NCBI RefSeq assembly: GCF_009763255.1
Contig: NZ_WSJB01000028.1
Coordinates: 1-64,000 of the forward strand
DNA: 64,000 bases
Direction: 5' to 3'
From: Bordetella sp. 02P26C-1
GTDB taxonomy: Bacteria; Pseudomonadota; Gammaproteobacteria; Burkholderiales; Burkholderiaceae_B
Shown: positions 11,065-21,223 of the stretch, one piece after another
Numbering within the stretch: the first letter of the stretch is position 1
How the letters are laid out: the number at the start of each line of letters is the position of its first letter
Made by a program: the position numbers and the translations under genes
Notes under the pieces: generated by a model
Seen by the model: only the letters and a program-made list of their open reading frames with translations
Databases searched by the model: none
What the model was told of the DNA's origin: nothing

Positions 11065-13362
11065 TCAGCCCTGAACGATCTCGAGCTTCGCGATTCCCAG
11101 CGCCAGTGTCTTGGCGCCCACATCCCGGAACTGAATCTGCGCCTGGGCATCCTGACCAGAACCGCTAAGCCCGATGATGGTGCCATCGCCAAAGCGCGCA
11201 TGGCGCACGCCTTGCCCGATCCTGAAATGCTGGTCGCCGACCGTCACGCCAGACGTTACGCCGCGCGGGGTGCGCGGTGCAATTGTCCGTGTCGCGGGGC
11301 GTCCGAAAGCGTCGCCGTGGTTCACACGAGCCGCCGATTCCCCAAAACCCGCGTACGCGTGGCTCGCGCCGCCTCGGGGCGTCAGCCATTTCAGATGCTG
11401 TTCTGGAATCTCGTCCAGAAAGCGCGAACGCATGGCGTAACGCGTCTGACCGTGCAGCATGCGGCTTTGCGCCAGCGTCAGGTACAGACGTTCCCGCGCC
11501 CGCGTGATCGCCACATACATCAGGCGGCGTTCTTCTTCGAGGCCCGAAGCCTCCAGGATGCTGTTCTCGTGCGGGAAAAGCCCCTCTTCCAGCCCCGTGA
11601 TGAAGACCGCGTCGAACTCGAGCCCCTTGGCGGCATGCACCGTCATCAACTGCACGGCGTCCTCGCCGGCCTGCGCTTGATTGTCGCCCGCCTCTAAGGA
11701 GGCATGCGACAAAAAGGCCGCCAGCGGCGTCATGCCTGACGTCACATCCACCGGCGCATCCACCACGCCCGGCATCAGCCCGCTATCGCCTGCGATATCC
11801 GGCACGATCCCCGCAGGCAACCCGTCGAAGTTTTCCTCCGACGCGAATACGGCGGCGGCGGTGATCAGCTCGTTCAAGTTTTCCAGACGTTCCGCGCCAT
11901 CACGATCGGCCTTGTAATGCTCGATCAAGCCACTATTGGCGAGCATGTGCTCGACCAATTCGGGCAGTGGCAGTTCACGCGTCTCGTGCGCCATGCGGCC
12001 AATCAGCTGCGCAAACTGCGCCAGATTCGAGCCGCCCTTGCCACCGACACGCGCGACAGCGCCATAAAGACTGGTGTCGTGGCTGCGGGCGGCGTCGGCC
12101 AATTGCTCCAGCGTGCGCGCGCCAATTCCCCGGGTGGGAAAGTTGACCACGCGCATCCATGACGTATCGTCGTGCGGATTGGCCATCAGCCGCAGGTACG
12201 CCAAGGCGTGTTTGATTTCCTGGCGCTCAAAGAACCGCAGACCGCCATAGACCTTGTAGGGAATACCGGCAGAAAACAGCGCATGTTCGATGACGCGCGA
12301 CTGCGCGTTGCTGCGATACAGCACCGCAATTTCACGGCGTAGACGGCCCTCGTTGATCAGCGCGCGGACTTCGTCGACCAGCCATTGCGCCTCCATCCCG
12401 TCAGAAGGTTGTTCGATCACACGGATCGGCTCGCCCTCGCCCTGCTCGGTCCAGAGGTTTTTACCCAGCCGACCGCTATTGTGGCCAATCAACGCATTCG
12501 CGGCGTCGAGGATGTGACCGTAGGAACGATAGTTCTGCTCCAGGCGGATGACGGTGCCGCGCGCATAGTCGCGCTCGAAATCCGCCATATTGCCGACGTT
12601 TGCGCCCCGGAAAGCATAGATCGACTGATCGTCGTCGCCGACGGCGAAGATCGACGCGCCGCCGCCGGCCAGCATTTTCAGCCATTGATACTGCAGCGTA
12701 TTGGTGTCTTGGAATTCGTCGACCAGAATGTGACGGAAGCGCCGCTGATAGTGCTCTCGCACTGGTGCGTTATGCTTCAGCAGCTCGAAGGCGCGCAGCA
12801 ACAGTTCGGCGAAATCCACGACGCCTTCGCGTTGGCATTGCGCCTCGTAAAGCTGGTAGATCTCGATCTGCTTGCGATGATGGCTGTTGTCGGCATCGAT
12901 AACGCCAGGCCGCTCGCCCGCTTCTTTCGCGCCGTTGATGAAGCGCTGGATGTCCCGGGCGGGGAACTTCTCGTCGTCGATATTATTGGCCTTCATCAGG
13001 CGCTTGATCGCGGCGAGCTGATCGGAGGTATCGAGAATCTGGAAGGATTGCGGCAGCCCCGCGTCCCGGTGGTGCGCGCGCAGCATGCGGTTGCACAGGC
13101 CGTGAAAGGTGCCGATCCAAAGTCCGCGCGTATCGATCGGCAGGATCGCCGACATACGCGCGAGCATCTCGCGCGCCGCCTTGTTGGTAAAGGTCACCGC
13201 GAGCAGCGCAAATGGCGTGGCCTGGCCGGTTTGAATCAGCCAGGCCATCCGAGTCGTCAACACCCGGGTCTTGCCGCTACCCGCCCCGGCGAGTACCAGG
13301 GCGTGTTGCGGTTCGAGTGTTACGGCGGCGCGTTGTTCAGGATTGAGCTTGTCTAACATCAT
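11065..13362 (-). CDS. uvrD: DNA helicase II (UvrD/Rep-type)
   Basis: A superfamily 1A 3'-5' DNA helicase of 765 aa acting in nucleotide excision and mismatch repair. Motifs run in order: Q-motif LNPEQRAAV, Walker A AGAGSGKT (K31), VDEFQDTN, GDDDQSIYAFRGA, EQNYRS, TVHAAKGLEFDAVF and VAITRARERLYL. The length is slightly above the E. coli 720 aa and the C-terminal tail carries the basic tudor-like region expected in UvrD (GQGVRHARFGDGTIIGLSG). The ATG overlaps the stop of the upstream desaturase gene (ATGA), so the two are cotranscribed. It converges on the LysR gene; the 155-bp gap between them shows no clear terminator. Confidence 0.95.
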   Translation of the reverse strand: MMLDKLNPEQRAAVTLEPQHALVLAGAGSGKTRVLTTRMAWLIQTGQATPFALLAVTFTNKAAREMLARMSAILPIDTRGLWIGTFHGLCNRMLRAHHRDAGLPQSFQILDTSDQLAAIKRLMKANNIDDEKFPARDIQRFINGAKEAGERPGVIDADNSHHRKQIEIYQLYEAQCQREGVVDFAELLLRAFELLKHNAPVREHYQRRFRHILVDEFQDTNTLQYQWLKMLAGGGASIFAVGDDDQSIYAFRGANVGNMADFERDYARGTVIRLEQNYRSYGHILDAANALIGHNSGRLGKNLWTEQGEGEPIRVIEQPSDGMEAQWLVDEVRALINEGRLRREIAVLYRSNAQSRVIEHALFSAGIPYKVYGGLRFFERQEIKHALAYLRLMANPHDDTSWMRVVNFPTRGIGARTLEQLADAARSHDTSLYGAVARVGGKGGSNLAQFAQLIGRMAHETRELPLPELVEHMLANSGLIEHYKADRDGAERLENLNELITAAAVFASEENFDGLPAGIVPDIAGDSGLMPGVVDAPVDVTSGMTPLAAFLSHASLEAGDNQAQAGEDAVQLMTVHAAKGLEFDAVFITGLEEGLFPHENSILEASGLEEERRLMYVAITRARERLYLTLAQSRMLHGQTRYAMRSRFLDEIPEQHLKWLTPRGGASHAYAGFGESAARVNHGDAFGRPATRTIAPRTPRGVTSGVTVGDQHFRIGQGVRHARFGDGTIIGLSGSGQDAQAQIQFRDVGAKTLALGIAKLEIVQG

Positions 13363-14549
13363 GCCGCATAGCGGCTAAGACGTTGTGCGAATTGCTCGAG
13401 CCCGGCGATGCCGCTTTGCTGGGCGCGCTGGCACCAGGCCTGCAGGTCATGTAACAACTGTTCGCTGCTGGCGCTGGAGCTTTCCCAGAGGCGGCCCAGG
13501 TCGCGGCGCATTTGCACCAGGGTCGCGAGCGTCTTGCTCTGCGCAATCGCCTGCTCGACCTCGGCACGCTGCTCCGGATGGAGGACTTCCTCGTTACGGA
13601 ACAACCAGCGGCGCGCACGTTGCAGACGGGTGGCGGAGCCATCGGCCGGCTTGAGCTTGCTCATTTCTTCGCGCAGCGTCGTCTTCATGATCTCGCCGTA
13701 GCGGGCCAGCACCTCGTAACGGTGAGTGATCACGCCGTTCAGGGTCGTCAGATCGATCGCCTTGCTGCCCGGCTCGAGCTTGAGCTTCGGAGCGACCTTG
13801 CGCACCTTGGCCAGACCGAAGAACTTCAGGATCTGGATATAGCCCCAGCCGATGTCGATCTCGTACCACTTGGCCGAGAACTTGGCCGACGTACCATGGG
13901 CGTGGTGGTTGTTGTGCAGCTCTTCGCCACCGATGATGATGCCCCACGGGAACACGTTCGTGCTGGTGTCCGGGCTGTTGTAGTTACGGTAGCCCCAGAA
14001 GTGGCCGATACCGTTGACAACGCCTGCCGCCCAGAACGGAATCCAGGCCATTTGCACCGCCCAGACCGTCAGACCGATGGCACCGAACAACGCGACGTCG
14101 ATCGCCAGCATCGTCAGCACGCCCCAGAGGCTGTGCTTGGCATAAACGTTACGCTCGAGCCAGTCGTCAGGCGTACCGTGACCGAACTTGGCCATGGTTT
14201 CCTTGTTGGCGGATTCGACGCGATACAGGTCAGCGCCGCGGAACAGTACTTTCCAGACGCCGAACAACATCGGCGAGTGCGGGTCGCCTTCTTTTTCGCA
14301 TTTGGCGTGGTGCTTACGGTGAATGGCTACCCATTCCTTCGTGACCATGCCGGTCGTCATCCATAACCAGAACCGGAAAAAGTGCATGACTGCAGGATGC
14401 AAGTCGAGACCCCGGTGAGTCTGGCTGCGATGCAGGAAAATCGTAACTGACACGATCGTGATGTGGGTCATCACCAGCGTGAACAGGACAATTTGCCACC
14501 AGCTGGCTTGAGTAAGCCCGCCGGCTAGGAAGGAAAAGAGTTGATCCAT
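13359..14549 (-). CDS. membrane fatty-acid (acyl) desaturase
   Basis: An integral membrane di-iron desaturase (396 aa) expected to introduce a double bond into acyl chains using O2. The three histidine boxes are intact: HRSQTH (40-45), HRKHH (77-81) and HNNHH (212-216). H183 in GIGHFWGYRN is a likely extra ligand. Hydrophobic segments lie near residues 18-38, 140-170 and 172-186. The C-terminal 130 residues form a charged helical extension absent from minimal desaturases, of unknown function. It shares an overlap with uvrD. A delta-9 stearoyl-type activity is the usual one for this architecture, but regiospecificity cannot be read from sequence. Confidence 0.88.
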   Translation of the reverse strand: MDQLFSFLAGGLTQASWWQIVLFTLVMTHITIVSVTIFLHRSQTHRGLDLHPAVMHFFRFWLWMTTGMVTKEWVAIHRKHHAKCEKEGDPHSPMLFGVWKVLFRGADLYRVESANKETMAKFGHGTPDDWLERNVYAKHSLWGVLTMLAIDVALFGAIGLTVWAVQMAWIPFWAAGVVNGIGHFWGYRNYNSPDTSTNVFPWGIIIGGEELHNNHHAHGTSAKFSAKWYEIDIGWGYIQILKFFGLAKVRKVAPKLKLEPGSKAIDLTTLNGVITHRYEVLARYGEIMKTTLREEMSKLKPADGSATRLQRARRWLFRNEEVLHPEQRAEVEQAIAQSKTLATLVQMRRDLGRLWESSSASSEQLLHDLQAWCQRAQQSGIAGLEQFAQRLSRYAA

Positions 14550-14676
14550 ATAGCTGTTTGCGATCCTCGCAAGTAAGGAATGACAGGAAGTTTAGCCTAC
14601 CTGACTAGCTTATGACAGCGAGATTTCAAAATAGTTTTTGTGATAAATCAAGGACTAAGCGAACACTGCGCTGCGG

Positions 14677-14701
14677 TTGCAGGGGCCTGTGGCCCTTGCA
14701 A
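14677..14701. terminator. GC-rich hairpin in rsmB-desaturase gap
   Basis: An 11-bp stem with one G-U pair (TTGCAGGGGCC / GGCCCTTGCAA) and a 3-nt loop. It lies 103 bp downstream of the rsmB stop and upstream of the desaturase gene, both on the minus strand. There is no T-run, so termination is uncertain. The remainder of this 255-bp gap is AT-richer and presumably carries the desaturase promoter. Confidence 0.35.
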
Positions 14702-14804
14702 ATAGCAACATGGCACTCGCAGCGTCGCGTAGTAAAACGGTCTAGTAAGACACAATTTGCGACACATCGTTGGCGCAGTTGTGGCTTTTTACGGACTAAT
14801 CGAA

Positions 14805-16334
14805 TTACTGTTCAGCGCTGCCCTTGGCGGTAGGTACGCTGGCCGCGTCTGCGACGCCGTCCGCATCAACCAGACTCTCTTCAGGCACTTCGCCCGACTC
14901 GGCGCTATCGGCTACGGCGCTCGCCTTGCCCACGGCGGGCGCTTTGCGGCGCTCCAACACGGCGGCGAAGAACCCGTCCGTCCCATGGACATCGGGTCGT
15001 AGCTGAATATTCGGTCCCGTGACGGCCAGATCCGGACAGCGCCCTTTCAAAATTTCGGCGGCATCCAGCTGTACGAAGTCGGGGTGCGTGGCCAGGAATT
15101 GCTCCACTTGCGCCTCGTTCTCCTCTGCCAGCAGGCTGCAGGTCGCATAGACCAGACGGCCACCGGGCGCCACGCACCGGGCGGCGCTATTGAAAATGCG
15201 CGTCTGCAGCGCGGTCAGTTCGGACAGCGCCTCGGGGTGCTGGCGCCATTTCAGATCCGGGTTGCGACGCAAGGTGCCGATGCCGCTGCAAGGCGCATCC
15301 ACGAGCACGCGCTGCGCCTTGCCGGCCAGACGCTTGACCCGGGCGTCGTTTTCGCTGTCGATCGCGACAGGCACGACGTTCGACAAGCCACTGCGGGCAA
15401 AGCGAGGCTTCGCGCGCGCCAACCGGGCGGCGGACACATCGAAGGCGTACAGGCGACCCGTCGAACGCATCAGCGCGCCCAGCAGCAGGGTCTTGCCCCC
15501 TGCCCCGGCGCAGAAATCAATAATCATCTCGCCACGACGCGGCGCCACTAGCAACGCCAGCAACTGACTGCCTTCGTCCTGGACCTCGAGGCTGCCATTT
15601 TCGAAAAGCGGCCAACGATTGACGGCGGGACGACCGGCCACGCGAATTCCCCAGGGCGAATACGGCATGGGCTGCGGCTCGTAACGGGCGGCGGGGCCAT
15701 CGGCCAACGCCGCCAGCGCGGCCTCGCGCTCCATTTTCAGCGGATTGACACGCAGATCCAGCGCGGCGGGCCGGTTCAAGGCGGCCATCAGCGACTCTGC
15801 GTCCTCCAGGCGGCCCAGGCGCTCGTCCAGCCACTCGGGCATGCTGGCCCGCACGGCGCGGGGCAGCGAGGAGGTATCGATGCGGCTGACGCGTTGCAGC
15901 CACTCCCGCTCGTCCGGATCGAGCCCGTCTTCCAGAAACTCTGGGCCCACCGTCGCGGCCAGACCGAGAATGGCCAGACGGCGCGATGCGGCGCCGCTGC
16001 CGCTCTCGGCCAGTTGACGATAGCGGCGCAGATGGCGCAAAACGTCGTAGACAGCCTCGGCTACCTCGCCCCGGTCGCGTCCGCCCAGGGTCGGGTGTGC
16101 GCGGAACCAGTGCGACAACGTAGCATCGGCCGGGTAAGTCCATTGCAGGACTTCACCCAGCAAGCGCTGAACTTGATCGATACGGATGACCGCACGCGGC
16201 ACGCGGGGATGCGACGCTTGATGCTGCGACGGCCCACTGGCGGAGCGACGCGCGCTGCCGCGTTGGCCGGATTCGGATCGGTTCGAGCCGAACGCGCGGT
16301 CGGGACGCTGCCGGGAGGCGGGGAACTTGCTCAT
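14805..16334 (-). CDS. rsmB: RsmB/NOP-family rRNA (cytosine-C5) methyltransferase
   Basis: A 509-aa RNA m5C methyltransferase predicted to modify C967 of 16S rRNA. Residues about 40-170 resemble the NusB-like RNA-binding domain. The Rossmann methyltransferase domain has DFCAGAGGKTLLLGALM for SAM binding, and the two catalytic cysteines lie in VDAPCSGIGTLRRNPDLKWR and VYATCSLLAEENEAQVEQFL. The first 45 residues are basic and low-complexity, longer than usual, and the true start could lie further in (for example near VPRAVIRIDQVQRLL). The acidic Ala-rich C-terminus is likely disordered. Confidence 0.88.
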   Translation of the reverse strand: MSKFPASRQRPDRAFGSNRSESGQRGSARRSASGPSQHQASHPRVPRAVIRIDQVQRLLGEVLQWTYPADATLSHWFRAHPTLGGRDRGEVAEAVYDVLRHLRRYRQLAESGSGAASRRLAILGLAATVGPEFLEDGLDPDEREWLQRVSRIDTSSLPRAVRASMPEWLDERLGRLEDAESLMAALNRPAALDLRVNPLKMEREAALAALADGPAARYEPQPMPYSPWGIRVAGRPAVNRWPLFENGSLEVQDEGSQLLALLVAPRRGEMIIDFCAGAGGKTLLLGALMRSTGRLYAFDVSAARLARAKPRFARSGLSNVVPVAIDSENDARVKRLAGKAQRVLVDAPCSGIGTLRRNPDLKWRQHPEALSELTALQTRIFNSAARCVAPGGRLVYATCSLLAEENEAQVEQFLATHPDFVQLDAAEILKGRCPDLAVTGPNIQLRPDVHGTDGFFAAVLERRKAPAVGKASAVADSAESGEVPEESLVDADGVADAASVPTAKGSAEQ

Positions 16335-16691
16335 GATTTTTCCATGCTAGATCAGGACGCGTCGCGCCTTGACCAATCAAACTTCGGAGCCGAGGCAAAA
16401 GCTGCCTCGGCGAATGTTATTGCGTACGTATTGCTCGATGAATCTCATCTGAACCGCTCGACGCAGGTAGCTTCGTCTTGTCTGACGATGCCTTCTACCG
16501 CGACATTCGAGGTAAAGGGGTTCGTTCCAGCTCGATGATACTGTGTACGGTTGGGCCGGATGATACCGAGGTTTCCGTCACAGGATGCGTTTCCGGGAAA
16601 GACCGCGGCGGATACCGCCAGATCGACGAGGCAGATAAGCCACAAAGAGCCTGCACAAGAGACGAACCACGCGCCGACCCGAACTGGCTTC
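16335..16691. other. gap between rsmB and purN without a convincing gene
   Basis: This 357-bp stretch has no open frame with convincing coding character. A minus-strand 96-codon frame (16735-16445) overlaps the purN 3' end, and while it has one hydrophobic segment it lacks a ribosome-binding site. A hairpin lies near the rsmB end. The gap probably carries the rsmB promoter and leader. Confidence 0.5.
16389..16411. other. perfect stem-loop upstream of rsmB
   Basis: GCCGAGGCA and TGCCTCGGC form a perfect 9-bp stem around an AAAGC loop, 55 bp upstream of the rsmB start. No T-run follows on either strand. It would lie in the 5' leader of rsmB if transcription starts upstream of it. Confidence 0.45.
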
Positions 16692-17369
16692 CTACTCCCC
16701 CAAAAATAGCCGCTGCGGCTCGCCATCGACCTCAACGCGATGATCGGCCGTCAGTCGCACGCGCCCTTCCACCAGCCAACGCACGGCTGCCGGATACGCT
16801 TCGTGTTCCACCTTCAAGACACGTGCGGCGAGTGCCTCCGGCGTATCGCCGGCATGCACGGGTACACAGCCCTGCGCGATGATGGGGCCATGATCGAGCA
16901 CGGGCGTGACGAAATGCACCGTGCAGCCATGCAGTCGCACGCCGGTCGCCAGCGCCTGGGCATGGGTATGCAGGCCGGGAAACATAGGCAGTAGCGAAGG
17001 ATGAATATTCACCAACTTGCCTGCATAGTGATTCACAAAGCCCGGCGTCAGCACACGCATAAAACCGGCGAGGATCACAAAGTCAGGCGCATACCGGTCG
17101 ATTTCCGCAGCGAGGGCGGCGTCGAAGGCTTCGCGGCTGGGATAATCCTTGTGAAACAGCGCCCCGGTCGCGATGCCCTGCTCGCTTGCCCACTGCAGGC
17201 CGGCCGCGTCGGGACGGCTGGCGATGACAGCGCAGACTTCGGCCGGCCAGCCTTGCTCGTGGCAGGCCCGCACCAAGGCTTGCATATTGCTACCCCGCCC
17301 CGAAATCAGGATAACCAGGCGGCGTTTAAGAGGTGAAGAAGAGGGCAAGATGAGATATTCCGAGGCCAA
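16692..17369 (-). CDS. purN: phosphoribosylglycinamide formyltransferase 1
   Basis: Transfers the formyl group of 10-formyl-THF to GAR in purine synthesis. The N-terminal LVILISGRGSNMQAL phosphate loop, the folate-site HPSLLPMFPGLHTH (catalytic His) and VTPVLDHGPIIAQG (catalytic Asp) are all present. No ATG is available at the N-terminus: the frame opens with TTG at 17369 (MASEYLILPSS), and the only other early start is TTG at codon 8. The start is therefore non-ATG and somewhat uncertain. It is divergent from ribF with only about 20-27 bp between start codons. Confidence 0.93.
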   Translation of the reverse strand: MASEYLILPSSSPLKRRLVILISGRGSNMQALVRACHEQGWPAEVCAVIASRPDAAGLQWASEQGIATGALFHKDYPSREAFDAALAAEIDRYAPDFVILAGFMRVLTPGFVNHYAGKLVNIHPSLLPMFPGLHTHAQALATGVRLHGCTVHFVTPVLDHGPIIAQGCVPVHAGDTPEALAARVLKVEHEAYPAAVRWLVEGRVRLTADHRVEVDGEPQRLFLGE

Positions 17370-17375
17370 TCAGCC

Positions 17376-17385
17376 TAAAATTGTA
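17376..17385. promoter_or_regulatory. overlapping divergent -10 candidates for purN and ribF
   Basis: TAAAATTGTA reads as TAAAAT (17376-17381) on the plus strand towards ribF and as TACAAT (17385-17380) on the minus strand towards purN. The two overlap and lie within about 15 bp of each start codon. No good -35 is visible for either. If used, both mRNAs would be nearly leaderless and the promoters mutually exclusive. Confidence 0.3.
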
Positions 17386-17396
17386 AACTCTTGGTC

Positions 17397-18362
17397 GTGA
17401 AAAACTTGCTGCAACTCCATCGTTCGGTCTCGCGCACAGCGCAGAGGCCCCCTTGCGCGCTGACCATCGGTAATTTCGACGGGGTCCATCGCGGCCATCA
17501 GGCTATTCTGGCGCGCGTGCGGCAAGCCGCGCAATCGCGTGGCCTCGTACCGTCAGTGCTGACCTTCGAGCCCCACCCGCGCGAATACTTCGCCACGCTC
17601 AATCAACGCCCGGAACTCGCCCCCACCCGAATTTTTGGACTGCGCGACAAAATCGAAGCCCTGGCGCACCAAGGCATCTCGCAGATTCTCATTGAGCGCT
17701 TCAACGCAAAATTGGCAGATATGTCGGCCAACGCGTTTATCGAGGAACTCTTAGTTGGGATGCTGCAAACCCGCTGGTTGCTGGTCGGGGAAGATTTCCG
17801 CTTTGGCCGCAAGCGTAGCGGCGATCTGGAACTACTGCGTGAGGCCGGCATGGTCCATGGCTTCGAAGTGCAAACCTTGGCTGACGTGACGGATCAGCAA
17901 GGCCACCGCGTTTCCAGTTCCGAAGTCCGTACGGCGCTGGCCGTGGGCGACCTGGATCGCGCCCGTGATCTGCTGGGACGTCCGTTTCATATGAGCGGGC
18001 ACGTGATTCATGGCCAAAAACTCGGCCGCACGCTCGGTTTCCCAACCTTGAATTTACGCGTCACGCCACGCTGCGCCGCGCGCTCTGGGATTTATGTCGT
18101 ACGCGTGCACGGCCTGGGCGACCAGCCTCGCCCTGCCGTCGCAAGCCTGGGCGTGCGTCCCACCGTCGAAGATCATGGCCGCGTGCTGTTGGAGTCACAC
18201 TTGCTCGACGGCCCGGTCGACGCTTACGGTAAACTCATAAGAGTTGAATTCCTGCACAAACTGCGGGACGAAGAAAAATTTCCTGATCTCCCTTCCCTGA
18301 CTGCCGCCATCGCCGACGACGCGCGACATGCGCGTGCCTATTTTGCCGTTCATGGACTATAA
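17397..18362 (+). CDS. ribF: bifunctional riboflavin kinase / FAD synthetase
   Basis: Makes FMN from riboflavin and then FAD. The N-terminal adenylyltransferase domain starts [17 protein letters not shown] (HxGH-type nucleotide site) and runs to about residue 180. The C-terminal riboflavin kinase domain holds [26 protein letters not shown] and GVRPTV. The start is non-ATG: GTG at 17397 ([11 protein letters not shown]) is preferred, with TTG at 17391 as alternative. No Shine-Dalgarno is visible. The 3' end overlaps the ileS start by 11 bp, consistent with the common ribF-ileS-lspA operon. Confidence 0.92.
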   Translation: MKNLLQLHRSVSRTAQRPPCALTIGNFDGVHRGHQAILARVRQAAQSRGLVPSVLTFEPHPREYFATLNQRPELAPTRIFGLRDKIEALAHQGISQILIERFNAKLADMSANAFIEELLVGMLQTRWLLVGEDFRFGRKRSGDLELLREAGMVHGFEVQTLADVTDQQGHRVSSSEVRTALAVGDLDRARDLLGRPFHMSGHVIHGQKLGRTLGFPTLNLRVTPRCAARSGIYVVRVHGLGDQPRPAVASLGVRPTVEDHGRVLLESHLLDGPVDAYGKLIRVEFLHKLRDEEKFPDLPSLTAAIADDARHARAYFAVHGL

Positions 18363-21207
18363 AAAATCCCTCAATCTGCCCGACACCTCCTTTCCGATGC
18401 GAGGTGATCTTGCTAAACGCGAACCTGCCTGGGTTGCCCAGTGGGAAGAAAAGCAGGTCTATCAGGCCATTCGCGCCGCCAGCCGTGGCCGGCCGCGTTT
18501 CGTGCTGCATGACGGCCCGCCCTACGCCAACGGCGATATTCATATCGGGCACGCGGTCAACAAGATCCTGAAGGACATCATCGTCAAGAGCCGCAATATG
18601 GCCGGCTATGACGCGCATTACGTGCCGGGCTGGGATTGCCACGGCATGCCGATCGAAATCCAGATCGAGAAGAAATACGGCAAGCACCTGCCCGTGACGG
18701 AAGTCCAGTCCAAGGCACGCGCCTATGCGTACGAGCAGATCGACCGTCAGCGCCGCGATTTCAAGCGGCTGGGCGTGTTGGGCGAATGGGATCGTCCGTA
18801 CCTCACCATGAACCACAGCAACGAGGCCAACGAGATCCGTGCGCTCGGTGGCATCTTGCAAAAGGGCTATGTGTTTCGCGGATTAAAGCCCGTGAACTGG
18901 TGTTTTGACTGCGGCTCGGCGCTGGCCGAGGCCGAAGTCGAATACGCGGATCGTACCGATCCCGCCATCGATGTGGCCTTCCCGTTCGCTGACAAGGCGG
19001 CGATTGCCAAGGCTTTTGGCCTGGACTCGGTCGACGATGGCGCTGTCGTGATCTGGACGACGACCCCGTGGACCATTCCCGCCAACCAGGCGCTGAACGT
19101 TCACCCCGAACTGGAATACGCGCTGGTGCGCGTGACCCCGGCACCCGCCCATGGCCCACTGTTGTTGATCGCCAGCGAGCGTGTCGAGAGCTGCCTGAAG
19201 GCCTGGAACCTCGAGGGCGAAGTCATCGCCACGGCGCAAGGCGCCGCGCTCGATGGGCTGCGTTTCCATCATCCGCTGGCGCGCGTCGACGCCGGTTATG
19301 ACCGCACCTCGCCGATCTATCTGGGCGACTACGTCACCATCGATACGGGTACGGGCGTCGTGCACTCGGCGCCGGCCTACGGTATCGAAGACTTCGTGTC
19401 GTGCAAAGCGAACGGCATGACGGACGACCAGATCCTGAACCCGGTCATGGGCGACGGCAAATACGTTCAGAGCCTGCCGTTGTTCGGCGGTCTGTCGATC
19501 TGGGAAGCCAACCCGCGCATCGTCGAGACGCTGAAAGAAGCCGGCTCGCTCATGAATGTGCAGAAGCTGCCGCACAGCTACATGCACTGCTGGCGCCACA
19601 AGACCCCGATCATCTATCGCGCGACCAGCCAATGGTTCGCCGGAATGGACGTCAAACCCGCCGATGGCGGCCCCACGCTGCGCGAATCCGCGCTGGCGGG
19701 TGTGGATGCGACGGCGTTTTATCCGTCATGGGGCCGTGCGCGCTTGCACGCCATGATCGCCAATCGTCCTGACTGGACCTTGTCGCGTCAACGTCAGTGG
19801 GGCGTGCCCATGGCGTTCTTCGTGCACAAGGAAACCGGCGAGCTGCATCCGCGCACCCTCGAGCTGCTGGAGCAAGTCGCGCAACGCGTCGAGAAAGAAG
19901 GCATCGAGGCTTGGCAATCGCTTGACCCACGCGAACTGCTGGGCGACGAGGCCGATCAATACGAGAAAAACCGCGACACGCTGGATGTGTGGTTTGACTC
20001 GGGCACGACGCACGCGACCGTGCTGGGTGGCAAGGACCAAGTCCTGGGCGGCTCGCATGGCGCCGAGCTGGCCTGGCCCGCGGATCTATATCTGGAAGGT
20101 TCGGATCAGCATCGCGGGTGGTTTCACTCGTCGTTGCTGACCGGCTGCATGCTGTACGGCCGCCCGCCGTATAAGGGCCTGCTTACGCACGGTTTCGTCG
20201 TCGACGGCCAAGGCCGCAAGATGAGCAAGTCGGTGGGGAACGTGATTGCCCCGCAAAAGGTCTCCGACACGCTGGGCGCGGAAATCCTGCGTTTGTGGGT
20301 GGCCTCGACCGATTATTCCGGCGAGTTGTCGATCTCCGACGAGATCCTCAAGCGCGTCGTGGAAGGCTATCGCCGCATTCGCAATACGCTGCGATTCCTG
20401 CTGGCCAACCTCGCCGATTTCGACGGCGTGAGCCAGACGGTGCCCTTTGACGAGATGTTCGAGATCGACCGCTATGCGTTGTCCATGACTGCGCAAATGC
20501 AGGCCGATATCGTCGCCTTGTACGAACGCTATGACTTCCATCCCGCGGTGGCGCGTCTGCAGACGTTCTGCTCCGAGGATCTGGGCGCGTTCTATCTGGA
20601 TATCCTGAAAGATCGCCTCTACACCACCGCTGCCAATAGCGTGGCCCGTCGTTCGGCTCAGACGGCATTGCTGCACATCACGCAGACGCTGCTGAAGCTG
20701 ATGGCGCCGATCCTGTCGTTCACTGCCGAAGAAGCCTGGCAGGTGCTCGTCGACTCGGCATTGAAGCATCAAGCCGATGCGGCACGTCTGACGATCTTCA
20801 CCGAGGTCTATCACACGCTGCCCACAATCGACGAGGCGCTGACGGCCAAATGGTCGCGTCTGCGCGCGATTCGCGCCGAGGTGCAACGCAAACTCGAAGA
20901 AGTCCGTACGGCTGGCGGTATCGGTTCGTCCTTGCAGGCCGAGGTCGATCTGTACGCCGACGGCGAGGACCGGGCCATCCTGGAAAGCCTGGGCGACGAT
21001 CTGCGCTTTGTCCTGATCGTCTCGCGGGCCACGGTGAAGCCCGCCACGGGTGAATTGCGCATCGAAATCACGCCGTCCTCGCACAAGAAGTGTGAACGTT
21101 GCTGGCACTGGCGTCTGGACGTAGGCAGCGATGCCGATCATCCTGAGATCTGCGGCCGTTGCGTGTCGAACCTGTTTGGTTCGGGCGAAGCGCGGGATAA
21201 GGCCTGA
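18352..21207 (+). CDS. ileS: isoleucyl-tRNA synthetase
   Basis: A class I aminoacyl-tRNA synthetase of 951 aa. HIGH is at 64-67 ([12 protein letters not shown]) and KMSKS at 623-627. The CP1 editing domain lies between with [16 protein letters not shown]. The C-terminal zinc site has CERCWHWR and CGRC. The frame is open 8 codons further upstream, but the ATG at 18352 ([20 protein letters not shown]) matches the family N-terminus and sits inside the ribF 3' end, suggesting coupling. Confidence 0.97.
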   Translation: MDYKKSLNLPDTSFPMRGDLAKREPAWVAQWEEKQVYQAIRAASRGRPRFVLHDGPPYANGDIHIGHAVNKILKDIIVKSRNMAGYDAHYVPGWDCHGMPIEIQIEKKYGKHLPVTEVQSKARAYAYEQIDRQRRDFKRLGVLGEWDRPYLTMNHSNEANEIRALGGILQKGYVFRGLKPVNWCFDCGSALAEAEVEYADRTDPAIDVAFPFADKAAIAKAFGLDSVDDGAVVIWTTTPWTIPANQALNVHPELEYALVRVTPAPAHGPLLLIASERVESCLKAWNLEGEVIATAQGAALDGLRFHHPLARVDAGYDRTSPIYLGDYVTIDTGTGVVHSAPAYGIEDFVSCKANGMTDDQILNPVMGDGKYVQSLPLFGGLSIWEANPRIVETLKEAGSLMNVQKLPHSYMHCWRHKTPIIYRATSQWFAGMDVKPADGGPTLRESALAGVDATAFYPSWGRARLHAMIANRPDWTLSRQRQWGVPMAFFVHKETGELHPRTLELLEQVAQRVEKEGIEAWQSLDPRELLGDEADQYEKNRDTLDVWFDSGTTHATVLGGKDQVLGGSHGAELAWPADLYLEGSDQHRGWFHSSLLTGCMLYGRPPYKGLLTHGFVVDGQGRKMSKSVGNVIAPQKVSDTLGAEILRLWVASTDYSGELSISDEILKRVVEGYRRIRNTLRFLLANLADFDGVSQTVPFDEMFEIDRYALSMTAQMQADIVALYERYDFHPAVARLQTFCSEDLGAFYLDILKDRLYTTAANSVARRSAQTALLHITQTLLKLMAPILSFTAEEAWQVLVDSALKHQADAARLTIFTEVYHTLPTIDEALTAKWSRLRAIRAEVQRKLEEVRTAGGIGSSLQAEVDLYADGEDRAILESLGDDLRFVLIVSRATVKPATGELRIEITPSSHKKCERCWHWRLDVGSDADHPEICGRCVSNLFGSGEARDKA

Positions 21208-21211
21208 TATG

Positions 21212-21217
21212 AAGGAG
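21212..21217 (+). promoter_or_regulatory. ribosome-binding site choosing the lspA start
   Basis: AAGGAG lies 6 nt before GTG at 21224. It falls inside the alternative reading that would begin at ATG 21209, which itself has only a weak site, so the GTG is the more likely start of lspA. Confidence 0.55.
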
Positions 21218-21223
21218 CGCGAT

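Noticed and set aside
16445-16735. 96-codon minus-strand frame with one hydrophobic stretch
   Set aside because: It overlaps the purN 3' end, has no ribosome-binding site and shows no recognisable domain; chance is more likely.
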